Source of the DNA: Caldilinea sp. CFX5
GTDB taxonomy: Bacteria > Chloroflexota > Anaerolineae > Caldilineales > Caldilineaceae
NCBI GenBank assembly: GCA_021405325.1
Contig: QWII01000044.1
Coordinates: 1 to 64,000, forward strand
DNA: 64,000 nucleotides
Direction: 5' to 3'
A program made the translations under genes and the position numbers. This document shows, piece after piece, positions 25,948 through 35,497 of this stretch. Under the pieces are notes generated by a model that did no database searches, had not been told where the DNA came from, and saw only the letters and a list, made by a program, of their open reading frames with translations. How positions within the stretch are numbered: position 1 is the stretch's first letter; each line of letters starts with the position of its first letter.

Positions 25948-26065
25948 CAGGAAGACAAGAAGACAAGGAAAAGTAGACGATCTTCTTCCTGTCTTCCTGT
26001 CTTCCTGTCTTCCTGTCTTCCTGTCTTCCTGTCTTCCTGTCTTCCTGTCTTCCTGTCTTCCTGTC
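25948..26065. repeat. 8-bp tandem repeat (TTCCTGTC)x10 facing a GACAGGAA arm
   Basis: Ten perfect copies of TTCCTGTC run from 25986 to 26065 and touch the stop codon of the minus-strand methyltransferase. The opposite arm GACAGGAAGACAAGAAGACA lies at 25948-25967, just after the stop of the plus-strand gene. The element therefore fills the gap between two convergent genes. Confidence 0.92.
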
Positions 26066-26834
26066 ATGTAACCTGCGCGCGAATCACCGCGCCGGCAAAG
26101 GAAAAATTGTGATTCGCTTCAATCTGGAGCGCGCTTTTGACCTCTTGCGGCGCGCCGTCAAAGAGGGTGCGGATGAGGGCGGCGTTGGCGGCGGGGGTGG
26201 CCATGCGCTGAATCCAGGCGGCAAAGTCGATCCAGACGGGGCCGCTGTAGACCACGCTGACATCGACAAAACCGGCGGCGGTTAACATGGCTCTCCATTG
26301 GGCGACGGTATGGTCGCGCACATGAGATGGGTCGCGCAGCAGTTCGATGGCTTGGAGATAAGTGTCGGCGGTGAAATCGTCAAAGGAAACAATGTCGTTG
26401 AGGATGAAATAGCCGCCCGGTTTGAGGATGCGATGAAAGCCCGCCAACGCTGTCGCCGGATGGGGCCAGTGGTGAGCGCTGTAGCGGGAGACGATCAGGT
26501 CGGCATAGTTGTCGGCAAAGGGCAATTTTTCCACATCGCCCAGGCGAAACTCCACATTGGTGATGTCCCGCTCTGCCGCCAGTTGACGGCCCTGCGCCAA
26601 CATGCCTTCGGTAAAATCGACGGCAATCACTTGCGCGACATGGGGCGCAAAGGCCAACGCCGTATGCCCCGTGCCACAGCCGGCGTCCAACACAAGTTCC
26701 TGGCCGGTCAGCGCCACGGCTTGCACCATTGCTTCTAGATCCCGCCCCCGGGCATGAACCGCACTGGTGCTATAGTTCGCGGCCACTTGATTAAACTGTC
26801 GTTGCACGGATGTCTTCAGATCAATAGTCGTCAT
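26064..26834 (-). CDS. Class I SAM-dependent methyltransferase
   Basis: 256 residues. The SAM-binding motif I is VLDAGCGTG (residues 48-56), with acidic VDF at the end of strand 2 and a GDVEKLPF motif characteristic of the UbiE/COQ5-like group. A post-motif stretch FHRILKPGGYFIL follows. The small-molecule substrate cannot be inferred and no biosynthetic partner is adjacent. The stop codon overlaps the last repeat unit of the neighbouring 8-bp array. Confidence 0.88.
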   Translation of the reverse strand: MTTIDLKTSVQRQFNQVAANYSTSAVHARGRDLEAMVQAVALTGQELVLDAGCGTGHTALAFAPHVAQVIAVDFTEGMLAQGRQLAAERDITNVEFRLGDVEKLPFADNYADLIVSRYSAHHWPHPATALAGFHRILKPGGYFILNDIVSFDDFTADTYLQAIELLRDPSHVRDHTVAQWRAMLTAAGFVDVSVVYSGPVWIDFAAWIQRMATPAANAALIRTLFDGAPQEVKSALQIEANHNFSFAGAVIRAQVT

Positions 26835-26872
26835 AGTTGTTCGGTTTGCACATACATACGAATAGACAAAGT

Positions 26873-26940
26873 GGAATGAGGAGTTCGCACGCCCACGTGC
26901 GAAGTTCGGTTCGCACGTGGGCGTGCGAACTCCTCATTCC
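26873..26940. repeat. Perfect palindrome, 30-bp arms
   Basis: 26873-26902 and 26911-26940 are perfectly complementary over 30 bases with an 8-base loop (arm core GTTCGCACGCCCACGTGCGA). The right arm extends seven bases into the 3' end of the glycosidase gene, so the element supplies its stop codon. It does not resemble the LacI operators at 36.8 kb beyond the word TTCGC. Confidence 0.95.
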
Positions 26941-29297
26941 GGCGAACCCGGTAGCTCTGTTTGTTGAATCGTCACAACCAATTCAGCCTGACCGGTGGTT
27001 TCACAGCACAAGCGCCGACCGGCCAGGGTGCTTTCCCAGTGCCAGGGGGTGTCATCCCCGTTGAGGCGCACCGCGACGACGGCAAGGGTTGACGGCAGGT
27101 AAAAGCCTAGGCGTAAGCGGTAGCGATCTTGCCCTTTGTTCTGCGTAACAGCCAGGCGATATTCACTGGTCGACCGGCTTACGCTCACAGTGAAACAAGC
27201 ATTGCCGACCCGGAAGCGCTCCAGGGTCACCTGATCCCAGCCGGTTGGCAAGTGCGGAATTACCTGTAAGCGCTGTTCCCCGGCTTGCGGTTCGATCCCC
27301 AATACGCCTTCCACCAGTGGTGAAATGATACCCAAGTTCGACCACAACTGCAAAAAGCACCACTGATCGGGCAGCGCTTCGCTAATAGCGCCGGGTGTGC
27401 GCCGGTTGAGCGCGGCCGCCATCTGTTGCACCAACTGGAGCGCGTCATCGATCCGGCCATAACGGGTCAACGCTAAGGCCAGTAAGCCGGTGTTGATGCT
27501 CATGACTTCCCGGCGTTCCGGGTGCAAGTACATGCCCCATTCGTTGCAAAATTCCGCCGAGAGCAGACGGGCAAAGGATTGGGCGGCCTGTTCCGGCGTT
27601 GCTACGCCGACTTCCATTGGACACATCACCACCCAATGGCGCAAGAGCCAGGGCCGATCGCTGCTCTGTTCACCATTGCGGCGTGCCGCCAGTTGTGCGT
27701 CGAAAAGCCGATGCGCTTGCGCCGCCTGCCCCGCTACCCACTGCCAATCGGGCGTCGATTCCAGGCTGTCGATCCGTTGCAGCGCGGCGTCTACCTCTTG
27801 CACCGTGGCGCGTACATCCGCAAAGAGACCAGCCTCAGCCAGCCACCATTCGTTGCGAATGCGTTCAGCCAGGGCCGCTGCTTTGCTGGTCGCGACCTCT
27901 ACCGTAACCGTGTCGCCAACAGTACGCGCCATCGCCGCCAAAAACTTGAGCGCTTCCCAGGTGTAGCTGGCGACATCGATACACTCAAAACCGGCGTGCA
28001 TCTCCAAAGTCTCAATAATGCTGCGCCCGGCGCCACAGAGATCGCCATCAGGGTCGCACTTGCCCAGCGTGTAGTCGAGGATGCCCTGTTTGCAGAAGGG
28101 GTACATCTCTGCCAGAAAGTCGCGGTCGCCCGTCCAACACCAGGTCTGGTAAACGGCGCGGGTAAAGGCCGGCGTCTCGACCAGATTGCCCGGATTGTAG
28201 ACGATGCCGGTGGTCAACAACTCGTGGATCACCCGCCCCGGTTCGGTGGAATTGTGCGCTTCGCTTACTGTTTTGAGTAGACGCAAGGTCGCTTTGCTCA
28301 AATCAAAGAGACCGCCCTGTAACATGGGCAAAATGGCATATTCGGTGTCAATGCCGAACCACCAGGGATAGTTGGGCAGACCGGCGCCGACACTGGGACT
28401 GACACTGGGGCCATAGTCCGGCGTTTGGCGCGCCAACATCTGGCCGATCACTTTAGACCAGTAAAAGGTAGTATCGAGGTGCGCATTGGGCGACTGCAAA
28501 CAGGCGTGGCGGGCGAGTTCCGCATAGCGATCTTCTTTCTGTTGCCACAAGGAGCCGCCTTCGGTGCGCAAGCGGGCGTAGGTTTCAAAAGCTTCGCTTT
28601 CCCCTGCAACTGCGCCGGCAACATAGAAGGTGACAACCGAAGTGTCGGCGGTGCGTGTATGAAAGCGAAAGGCCAGCCGCGCACTAGCCCCGGCGCCAAC
28701 GGTTGGTTGCACCACCCCGGCTTCGTCACCCAACAGGACTTCCTGGATCGACGTGCTGCCCCCCACCAACACCACCCACGAGTTATTCGCATCACTAAAA
28801 CGCAGATGGCGCTGATTGTCGGTCACCACGACCCGATCCGGCGCATCGTGCATCCCCACTTGTTCGCCCAGCCAAGCCGGGCGCAGATCGGAACGCACCA
28901 ATGCAATCAATTCCAGGCGGTCGGCAAAACCGAGCGGGAATTGCACCGTGATCGTCACCGTCAACCCGGTCACGCCATCGGGGACAAAGTCGCGCCGTGT
29001 TATCCGCAAAGCGTCCAGCCGATAGTCAAACTCGGTATGACTCCCATAAGCGCGACAGGCGTCCGCTTCCAACAGCCAACTCATCACGCCGGTCGTCTGG
29101 TTGCGGATGGCAAACCAAAAGCCATCCAACAACTTGATCGGGTGCGCCCAGACCCCCCATAACTCATGGGGAATATGGCTGGTTGACCAGGGCGTGGGAA
29201 ACAGCCCATTTTGCGAACAGATCACATAAAGCTGGTCGCCCGTCGTCGCCACCGGGTCGGCCAGCCGCTCCCGCTTCTCAAGATATGTTGCTGTCAT
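26934..29297 (-). CDS. Six-hairpin glycosidase-like protein (amylo-1,6-glucosidase/GH63-related)
   Basis: 787 residues. The N-terminal ~270 residues are beta-rich. From about residue 290 an (alpha/alpha)6 barrel begins, with the motif YPWWFGIDTEY near 309, typical of glycogen-debranching and GH63-like barrels, where an acidic residue in this motif is catalytic. IIETLEMHAGFECIDV in mid-barrel may hold the second acid. It lacks a signal peptide, so it probably acts on oligosaccharides inside the cell. The last residues are encoded within the palindrome at 26873-26940. Confidence 0.75.
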   Translation of the reverse strand: MTATYLEKRERLADPVATTGDQLYVICSQNGLFPTPWSTSHIPHELWGVWAHPIKLLDGFWFAIRNQTTGVMSWLLEADACRAYGSHTEFDYRLDALRITRRDFVPDGVTGLTVTITVQFPLGFADRLELIALVRSDLRPAWLGEQVGMHDAPDRVVVTDNQRHLRFSDANNSWVVLVGGSTSIQEVLLGDEAGVVQPTVGAGASARLAFRFHTRTADTSVVTFYVAGAVAGESEAFETYARLRTEGGSLWQQKEDRYAELARHACLQSPNAHLDTTFYWSKVIGQMLARQTPDYGPSVSPSVGAGLPNYPWWFGIDTEYAILPMLQGGLFDLSKATLRLLKTVSEAHNSTEPGRVIHELLTTGIVYNPGNLVETPAFTRAVYQTWCWTGDRDFLAEMYPFCKQGILDYTLGKCDPDGDLCGAGRSIIETLEMHAGFECIDVASYTWEALKFLAAMARTVGDTVTVEVATSKAAALAERIRNEWWLAEAGLFADVRATVQEVDAALQRIDSLESTPDWQWVAGQAAQAHRLFDAQLAARRNGEQSSDRPWLLRHWVVMCPMEVGVATPEQAAQSFARLLSAEFCNEWGMYLHPERREVMSINTGLLALALTRYGRIDDALQLVQQMAAALNRRTPGAISEALPDQWCFLQLWSNLGIISPLVEGVLGIEPQAGEQRLQVIPHLPTGWDQVTLERFRVGNACFTVSVSRSTSEYRLAVTQNKGQDRYRLRLGFYLPSTLAVVAVRLNGDDTPWHWESTLAGRRLCCETTGQAELVVTIQQTELPGSPE

Positions 29298-29330
29298 ACG
29301 TTACTTTGCCACCTGTCGCGTTGTCAATTG

Positions 29331-29354
29331 GTCGTGTTGTCGTGTTGTCGTGTC
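29331..29354. repeat. 8-bp tandem repeat (GTCGTGTT)x3
   Basis: Two exact copies of GTCGTGTT and a third ending in C lie in the 81-base gap between two minus-strand genes. Only short complementary words (GTCAA, TTGAC) flank it, so it may be a partial palindrome. Confidence 0.75.
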
Positions 29355-29378
29355 GTTGACCTGTTTTCCGTTTTATGT

Positions 29379-31721
29379 TCATTCCTCTATGCGCCACACG
29401 AACACCGCCAGCAAGGCATAGAGCGCCGCGCCGCCGAGTTGGGTAGCGCCGAAGCCGTAAGTCATAGCAATGGCGACGGCAAGCAGCGACCCCAGCACTG
29501 AAGCCACGCCGTTGACGCTCCAGAGTAGCGCCACCTTTTGTGGGCTGGCGGGAAAACGACGTAAGAGCGCCGGAAAGGGCATTCCTAAGCCGAGACCGGG
29601 CAGGGCTGCCAGCAGAGCCGCCGCCACAAAGCGCACGGCGAAGGGCAAGGGCAAGAGCAGATCCAGCAGCGTGGGCAGGAGCAGCCAATAGAGTAGCGCC
29701 AAGCCCGCCACCCAGAGCGCGGCCCAGCGGACAAAGCCGGGGCCACGTTGCTCGAACCACCGTTTGCTGAGATAACTGCCAATGCCGCCGGCCAGCAGGA
29801 GCGCGCCCAGCACGGTCGCCAGCGCCAGCACCGGGTAGCCCAACAGGAGTTGCAAGCGTTGGATCAGCGGCGTCTCGATCCACATAAAGCCGATGCCAAT
29901 CAACAGCACATAGAGCAGCGCCGCCCACCAGGGCCACTCACCGTTGTTGCTGCGTTCGCGCAAGGCCAACCCGACCAGCGCCAGGAGTAAAAGGGCGGCG
30001 ATATAAATCCCTTGACTGATTGCCGGCGGCAACCCCCAATCCAAATGGAAGAAGAAGGGGCGATTGTCATCAGTGGCGCTGAGATTGTAGGCGGCATCAG
30101 CCTGGACAAACGCGTTGAGGCTCATCCCCTGGCGTAGGGGTGCAAAGGCCATCTCGAACTGGCCGGGCAAAAAGAGCGGTTGCAGATCGAGCGCTTGGGC
30201 CTGTGTCGTTGTCCTTTGCAGCAATGGCGGCGGCAGTGGTGACTTGCCCAGGAGCAAGACGCTGGTGCGCAAGGTCGGATCTTCATCGTTGCGCATCCAG
30301 AGCGCCAGGTGATCCAGCGCTTGCGCCGGTGCAATCCCGACCCCGTCGAGCGCTTGTAGGGCAGTGATCATGGCGCGGCTACCTTCCAGCGCATTGTGGG
30401 TAATGATTGCCAAATAACCATTCGGCGTCAGGCGTTCAAAGTAGCGTTGGAAAGCTTCGACGGTAAAGATATAGTTTTCGACCAGGGCCAGGCTGGTCGG
30501 TTCGGCGGCTTGGGTGTAGACCAGGTTGAGATAGATGAGATCATACACCGTTTGGTTGCGTTCAACAAATGTGCGTGCGTCACCAACAAGTAATTCTACC
30601 TCCGGTCGATCCAGAATGTTCCCGTTATAAGCCGCGTCGGCGCGTGTGGCCGCCACCACCGCCGGGTTGACTTCGACGGCTGTGATTGTCGGCGCACCCG
30701 CCAGTAAAGCCAGCACAATATCTTTGCCGGCGCCGGCGCCGAGAATTAACGTGTTGGGACGTTCCTGGGCAGTGAAGGGTAAAAATTCCGGCGTTGTGCG
30801 TAAATCACCGACGGCCGCCAGATCCCCATCAAAGCGCAGCATATAGCTACCGGCGCCGCCATCGGTGAAGACAAATTTGGCGCTCGGGTCGCTGGTCTCT
30901 ACCACATCGACGCGGGCAAAGGGACTCCACAGCGTTTGGGTAATGCGCGCTTGCTGGGTGGGATCGGTCAAGGTTGCCAGCATGGTTTTGTCGCGCGGCG
31001 GATTGACCAGCCGCTCCGGGGCAAAATCCAGCCAGCCGCTACTCAGATTGGCGGCCCAGGCGCCAACGCTCACCAATGTAATTACCGCCAGCAACCCAGG
31101 CTGCCACGGCGTCTGTCCCCCTTTGTCTTTTTGCGTGTAGTAATAAAGCAGCGCTGTGATGCCCAGTAAAGCGGCCAGCAGAAGCATTACGCTAAAGGGA
31201 CTCCAGAGGGTCAACAGCCCTAACACGGCGACTACGCCGACGGCTGCCCCGGTCAAATCTGCCGCATAAAGTTGGCTGCTGGCCGCCGGTTGCGCGGCAA
31301 AGAGGAGGGCTGTGCCAAAGCCAATCAGGCTGAAGGGAAGCAGCGCCAACAACGCCTGCACCGGCAAGTTGATCACCCCCGGCGCCCAGACGCTAATTCC
31401 ATTGCCCACGACAAAAGCCAGACTCAGCAGCCCCAGCACCAGTGGTAGAAGGGCGACCATTTGTGTCGGCTTGCGCCGGCTGCCGGCTTGGGTCGCCAGC
31501 GCCGCACCTACACTTACCCCCAGCACGCCCAACGCCACGGCCAGAAAGACATAGTGATATTGAAAATAGAGCGAGAAGATGCGGGTGACGGCGAGTTGAT
31601 AGCCCAAGCCGGTCGCCGAGAGCAGGGCGACGAGGAGCGGTGAAAGCGGAAAGAGGAGCGGCGGTGTGACGGCTGTCCGCTCCATACCTTGCTGTTTTGT
31701 GACTGAGCGCTTACTTGTCAT
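29379..31721 (-). CDS. Membrane-embedded spermidine-synthase-like protein
   Basis: 780 residues: a first block of about seven TM helices (residues 22-240), a soluble Rossmann methyltransferase/aminopropyltransferase domain (about 255-530; LILGAGAGKD near 327, EVNPAVV, then GDARTF), and a second block of TM helices to the C-terminus. This fusion is widespread in bacteria and usually annotated as fused MFS/spermidine synthase, but true polyamine synthesis is unproven. The domain sequence lacks the classic GGGDG of spermidine synthases (GAGAG here). I assign family, not reaction. ATG 31685 is an alternative start. Confidence 0.75.
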   Translation of the reverse strand: MTSKRSVTKQQGMERTAVTPPLLFPLSPLLVALLSATGLGYQLAVTRIFSLYFQYHYVFLAVALGVLGVSVGAALATQAGSRRKPTQMVALLPLVLGLLSLAFVVGNGISVWAPGVINLPVQALLALLPFSLIGFGTALLFAAQPAASSQLYAADLTGAAVGVVAVLGLLTLWSPFSVMLLLAALLGITALLYYYTQKDKGGQTPWQPGLLAVITLVSVGAWAANLSSGWLDFAPERLVNPPRDKTMLATLTDPTQQARITQTLWSPFARVDVVETSDPSAKFVFTDGGAGSYMLRFDGDLAAVGDLRTTPEFLPFTAQERPNTLILGAGAGKDIVLALLAGAPTITAVEVNPAVVAATRADAAYNGNILDRPEVELLVGDARTFVERNQTVYDLIYLNLVYTQAAEPTSLALVENYIFTVEAFQRYFERLTPNGYLAIITHNALEGSRAMITALQALDGVGIAPAQALDHLALWMRNDEDPTLRTSVLLLGKSPLPPPLLQRTTTQAQALDLQPLFLPGQFEMAFAPLRQGMSLNAFVQADAAYNLSATDDNRPFFFHLDWGLPPAISQGIYIAALLLLALVGLALRERSNNGEWPWWAALLYVLLIGIGFMWIETPLIQRLQLLLGYPVLALATVLGALLLAGGIGSYLSKRWFEQRGPGFVRWAALWVAGLALLYWLLLPTLLDLLLPLPFAVRFVAAALLAALPGLGLGMPFPALLRRFPASPQKVALLWSVNGVASVLGSLLAVAIAMTYGFGATQLGGAALYALLAVFVWRIEE

Positions 31722-32134
31722 TCCACACTTTGGCTTCTATTGGCAAAATCATCATTTACGAAGCAGATCTCGCTTGGGTATTACGTTAGTTTCCCAAGGG
31801 AGTACCTACGCCTAAGCCGGCGAGACCGCCGGGAAGAGGTAAGAACGCTTCCGAATAACCAAACGGTCTTTACCCCTGCCCTGAAAACAACCGGGATTTC
31901 GCAGATTATACAGATGAATTTGCAATATAAATCTTTGAAATCTGCGGCATCCCTGTTGTTTTCATTAGCTGTGGCGCACAATGGTGCATGGGTACTTCCT
32001 GGAGGTCTCGCCTGTCCCTGTGCGGGGCTGATGTCCTTTTTCTGTAGGCACTAGCCCCTTCCGAATCTGGGGAGCGAACTGTCACGGCTCCTCCCCCAAA
32101 CTGGGGGAGATTGGGAGGGGGTGGCTGTGCTTGT
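31722..32134. other. 413-base gap with two inverted repeats
   Basis: No credible gene is present; the 104-codon ORF at 31740-32054 has no support. An imperfect palindrome lies at about 31888-31963 (GGGATTTCGCAGATT against AATCTGCGGCATCCC). A short hairpin CTCCCCCA-n3-TGGGGGAG lies at 32091-32109, followed by a G-rich tract. The latter lies downstream of the minus-strand permease stop and could act as a transcription end, although it lacks a T-run. Confidence 0.6.
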
Positions 32135-33019
32135 CTATTTGATCCCCGTCATCGAAATCCCTTCGACAAAGGCGCGCTGGGCGATGAAGAAGACGATCAC
32201 CACCGGCAGCGTACAGACTACCGTCGCCGCCATGAGCAGATTCATCTTGACATCGAACTGACCGTTAAAATAGGCCAGACCGACGGCCACCGTGTACTTA
32301 CTCACCGAGTTGAGGTAGAGCAGCGGGTAGCGTAGGTCGTTCCAGATGTCCTTGAAACTGAGAATCGTGATCACCGTCAACACCGGCACCGAGAGCGGTA
32401 CGATCAGATTCCAGATCACGCGCACCGTACCGGCGCCGTCCATGTTGGCCGCTTCCTCCAACTCCCGCGGGATCGACATAAAGAATTGGCGCATCAAAAA
32501 GATGGCGTAGGCTTCCCCAAACCAAGCCGGCACAATCATCGGCAGGAAGGTGTCCACCCAGCCGATGTTGCTAAAGAGAATGAAACGCGGAATCCAGTAG
32601 ACAGCGTCGGGCAACATCAAGGTTGCCAGCAGCACGGCAAAGAGCGCATCCTTTCCCGGCGCTTCCAGACGGGCAAAGGCATACGCGATCAGGACACAGG
32701 AGATCAGCCGCCCCGTGATCATCCCCACTTCAATGATCAAGGTGTTGCGAAAGAAGATATGAAAGGGCAGCAACGGGTTGGCAAATGCGTCCACAAAGTT
32801 GCTCCACATGGGCGGGTTGGGGATCCACTCCGGCGGCCAGACAAAGATTTTGTGTTCCGGTTTTAGGCCGGACAAGATCATCCAATAGAAAGGGAAGAGA
32901 AAGAGCAGGCTCAGGATGATCAACAACCCATAGACCAGGAGATTACGCAACCGGTCGTTACGGGTGCGCGAAGTCAACCCGCTGGCCGTTTGCGCGCGTG
33001 GCAAGGCAACCGTGCTCAT
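32135..33019 (-). CDS. Carbohydrate ABC permease, MalG type (cassette A)
   Basis: 294 residues and six TM segments. The EAA loop near residue 188 reads EEAANMDGAG, followed by LIVPLS. The start ATG overlaps the stop of the upstream MalF-type gene by four bases, so the two are translated together. It is the distal gene of the LacI-binding protein-permease-permease set. There is no ATPase gene in the cassette. Confidence 0.92.
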   Translation of the reverse strand: MSTVALPRAQTASGLTSRTRNDRLRNLLVYGLLIILSLLFLFPFYWMILSGLKPEHKIFVWPPEWIPNPPMWSNFVDAFANPLLPFHIFFRNTLIIEVGMITGRLISCVLIAYAFARLEAPGKDALFAVLLATLMLPDAVYWIPRFILFSNIGWVDTFLPMIVPAWFGEAYAIFLMRQFFMSIPRELEEAANMDGAGTVRVIWNLIVPLSVPVLTVITILSFKDIWNDLRYPLLYLNSVSKYTVAVGLAYFNGQFDVKMNLLMAATVVCTLPVVIVFFIAQRAFVEGISMTGIK

Positions 33020-33969
33020 CGTTTGTTCCTTTCCCCTTCGTTATAGACCCACAAGTCGGACGAGCGCAGAATGATCAGCGTGAGGATCAGGATGATCACA
33101 AACAAGATCCACGCCAGCGCTGTGGCATAGCCCATGCCGTTGAAATTCTGGAAGGCATTGGTATAGACCAGCAACATATAGAGCAAGGTCGATTGATCCG
33201 GTCCACCCAGCGTACCGGCCCGCGCGCCGGAGATAACATAGGCTGAGTCAAAGGCCTGGAACGAACCAATCACCGACATGACAAAGTTGAAGAAGATGGT
33301 CGTACTGAGCATCGGCAGGGTAATGCGGAAGAAGCGCACGAGCCGATTCGCGCCATCCAGTTCTGAAGCTTCGTAGAGCGCCTTCGGGATGCCCTTCAAG
33401 CCGGCCAGGAAGATCAACATCTCGCCGCCCACATTCCAGGTGCTCATCATGATCAAGCCCCAGAGGGCATAGTCCGGGTCGCCAAACCAATTGGGGCCTT
33501 CAATGCCAAAGAGGCCCAGAAAGCCATTAACCGGGCCAAAGCGGGGGTTAAGAATCCACGACCAAAGCACGGCCGCCGCCACGCTCGCCACCACGGCCGG
33601 CATGTAAAAGGCGGTGCGAAAGAAGCCCACCCCATGCGTCGCCTCATTGAGCAGAATCGCCAGAAAGAGGGCGGTGATCAGCTTGAGGGGGATACTAAAG
33701 ATGGTATAGAAAAAGGTAATGCGCAACGAATGATAGAAATCAGGATCGGCGGAAAAGGCGCGTACATAATTATCCAGCCCTATCCACTGGGGCGGCTGTA
33801 ACATACCCCATTTGGTAAAACTGATATAGAGCGAGTAGAGCATCGGCCCTAAGGTAAACAGAATAAAACCGATAACCCAAGGCGCCACGCACAACCAAAA
33901 GACCCGCGCCTCATGGCTGGCTTTGCGACTAACTGTTCGCCCCGGTCGGGTAATGGCGGCTGTTGCCAT
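33016..33969 (-). CDS. Carbohydrate ABC permease, MalF type (cassette A)
   Basis: 317 residues from ATG 33969, chosen because AAGGAGAA lies eight bases upstream; the open frame to 34008 runs into the tandem repeat. There are six TM segments and an EAA loop near residue 200 (YEASELDGAN, then ITLPM). The periplasmic loop before it contains the usual NPRFGPVN stretch. It pairs with the MalG-type protein encoded four bases downstream. Confidence 0.92.
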   Translation of the reverse strand: MATAAITRPGRTVSRKASHEARVFWLCVAPWVIGFILFTLGPMLYSLYISFTKWGMLQPPQWIGLDNYVRAFSADPDFYHSLRITFFYTIFSIPLKLITALFLAILLNEATHGVGFFRTAFYMPAVVASVAAAVLWSWILNPRFGPVNGFLGLFGIEGPNWFGDPDYALWGLIMMSTWNVGGEMLIFLAGLKGIPKALYEASELDGANRLVRFFRITLPMLSTTIFFNFVMSVIGSFQAFDSAYVISGARAGTLGGPDQSTLLYMLLVYTNAFQNFNGMGYATALAWILFVIILILTLIILRSSDLWVYNEGERNKR

Positions 33970-33995
33970 AGAGGATTCTCCTTGTTGGGGAACCG

Positions 33996-34141
33996 TGACG
34001 GGTGACAAGGTGACAAGGTGACATAGTCGCCTAATTTTCCTGTCACTCTATCATTCTCTCATCCTGTTATCCTGTAACTTGGTGCCTTAACTACCTTGTC
34101 ACCTTGTCACCCTGTCACCCTGTCACCCTGTCACCCTGTCA
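33996..34141. repeat. Palindrome of 8-bp units (TGACAAGG / CCCTGTCA)
   Basis: Right side: six 8-bp units at 34094-34141, two CCTTGTCA then four CCCTGTCA, ending two bases from the binding-protein stop codon. Left side: TGACAAGG units at 33996-34023 complementary to them. The loop is 70 bases. It separates binding protein from permease within cassette A. Confidence 0.92.
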
Positions 34142-34143
34142 GA

Positions 34144-35460
34144 CTAATTCGCGGCCAGACAGGCATCCGCATCCGCCGCGGCTTTGTCCATGGCCTCCTG
34201 GACGCTGGCGCCGTTGAGGAAAATATCCTCCATGCCGGCTTTGAAGTTCTTTTCACCACATTCGAGCCACTTGGGCGTGGTGAATTCCGGCAGCGGCTTG
34301 ACATTGTTCAGATCGGCAATAATGTGCTTGTCGTATTCATCCTCGCCTAACTTTTGTTCATCGGCCACAGCCTTGACCGCGGTGAGGGCATAATTGGCAA
34401 ACTCCTTGGCGCCATCACCGGCCGCGATGTACTTGAGGAATTTCCAGGCGGCCTCCTTGTTCTCGCTCTTGGCGTTGAGGGTGAAGCCGGCCCAACAGAG
34501 CGCATTGGCGCGGCCGGCCGGGCCTGCCGGCAGTTGGGCTGTGCCAAAGCTCAAGTCAGGGTTGGCCTTGTAATCCTTAAGCGGCCAACGGCCCGTCCAC
34601 TGCATGGCGACCTTGCCGGTCTGGAAGAGATCGGCGCCGGCCAGCGCATCAATGTCCGCCTTGGCCGGGGCGACTTTGTGGGTGACGATCAGATCGACAT
34701 ACCACTGCAGCGCCGCTACCGTCTCCGGGCTATTCATGAAACCGGTGGTCTTGGTGCCATCTTCACTAACGACGCTGCCGCCATTCTGGTAGATGATCGG
34801 CAACACGCCGCGCAACCAGTAGAGGTCGCCCCAGGTGTTGGGGATCATGATGCCCCATTGGCTGCCATCGGGCTTGGTCAACGCCTGAGCGGCGGCCAAC
34901 AGATCATCCCAGGTCCATTCGTCGGTGGGGTATTCAACACCGGCTTCGTCAAAGAGCTTCTTGTTGTAATAGAGCACCAGCGGGCTGTAGTCCTTGGTCA
35001 GGTAATAGGTCTGGCCGTTGACTTGCCCAAAGGAGGCGACGCCGGGCAGGAAGACGCTCATGTCGAGCGGATCGCTGCCGTTGATGTAATCATCCAACGG
35101 CGCCACGGCCCCTTCCGCCACATAGCGCGCCACATCGCCGTCGCCATTCTGCCAGATGTCCGGCGCATTGCCGGCGGCGATCTGCGCCAGTAACTTGGTG
35201 CCGTAATCCTGCGGAATGCACTCCAGATTCACCTTGATTTCCGGGTTGGCGGCTTCAAAGGACTTGATGGCGTTGTTGAACGGCTCCAACGCGTCGCCGC
35301 TCTCCCAACAACTAATGCGGATGGTGGTCGGGCCGGCAGCCGCGGCGCCACCGCCCGTCGCCCCGGTTGCGCCTGGTTGTCCAGCCGGCGCCGGACAGGC
35401 TGTGATGATCAAGCTGATGACCATCAACAAGCCAAACAGAGCTAGCATCTTCCGTTTCAT
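34144..35460 (-). CDS. Carbohydrate ABC substrate-binding lipoprotein (cassette A)
   Basis: 438 residues. The signal peptide ends IITAC with the lipidated Cys at 22, followed by a short Gly/Ala linker and a family 1 binding domain rich in the usual motifs (VTLEC-type first strand, TGKVAMQWTGRWPL). AAGGAG precedes ATG 35460. The gene follows the LacI regulator on the same strand, so its expression probably depends on the sugar sensed by that regulator. The GH65 phosphorylase nearby suggests an alpha-glucobiose, as inference. Confidence 0.92.
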   Translation of the reverse strand: MKRKMLALFGLLMVISLIITACPAPAGQPGATGATGGGAAAAGPTTIRISCWESGDALEPFNNAIKSFEAANPEIKVNLECIPQDYGTKLLAQIAAGNAPDIWQNGDGDVARYVAEGAVAPLDDYINGSDPLDMSVFLPGVASFGQVNGQTYYLTKDYSPLVLYYNKKLFDEAGVEYPTDEWTWDDLLAAAQALTKPDGSQWGIMIPNTWGDLYWLRGVLPIIYQNGGSVVSEDGTKTTGFMNSPETVAALQWYVDLIVTHKVAPAKADIDALAGADLFQTGKVAMQWTGRWPLKDYKANPDLSFGTAQLPAGPAGRANALCWAGFTLNAKSENKEAAWKFLKYIAAGDGAKEFANYALTAVKAVADEQKLGEDEYDKHIIADLNNVKPLPEFTTPKWLECGEKNFKAGMEDIFLNGASVQEAMDKAAADADACLAAN

Positions 35461-35497
35461 AGCTTGTCACTCCTTGGTTAGAAAGATTTATGTTACG

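Noticed and set aside
31740..32054. 104-codon ORF in the gap
   Set aside because: No ribosome-binding site; it includes an inverted repeat and has no protein-like pattern.
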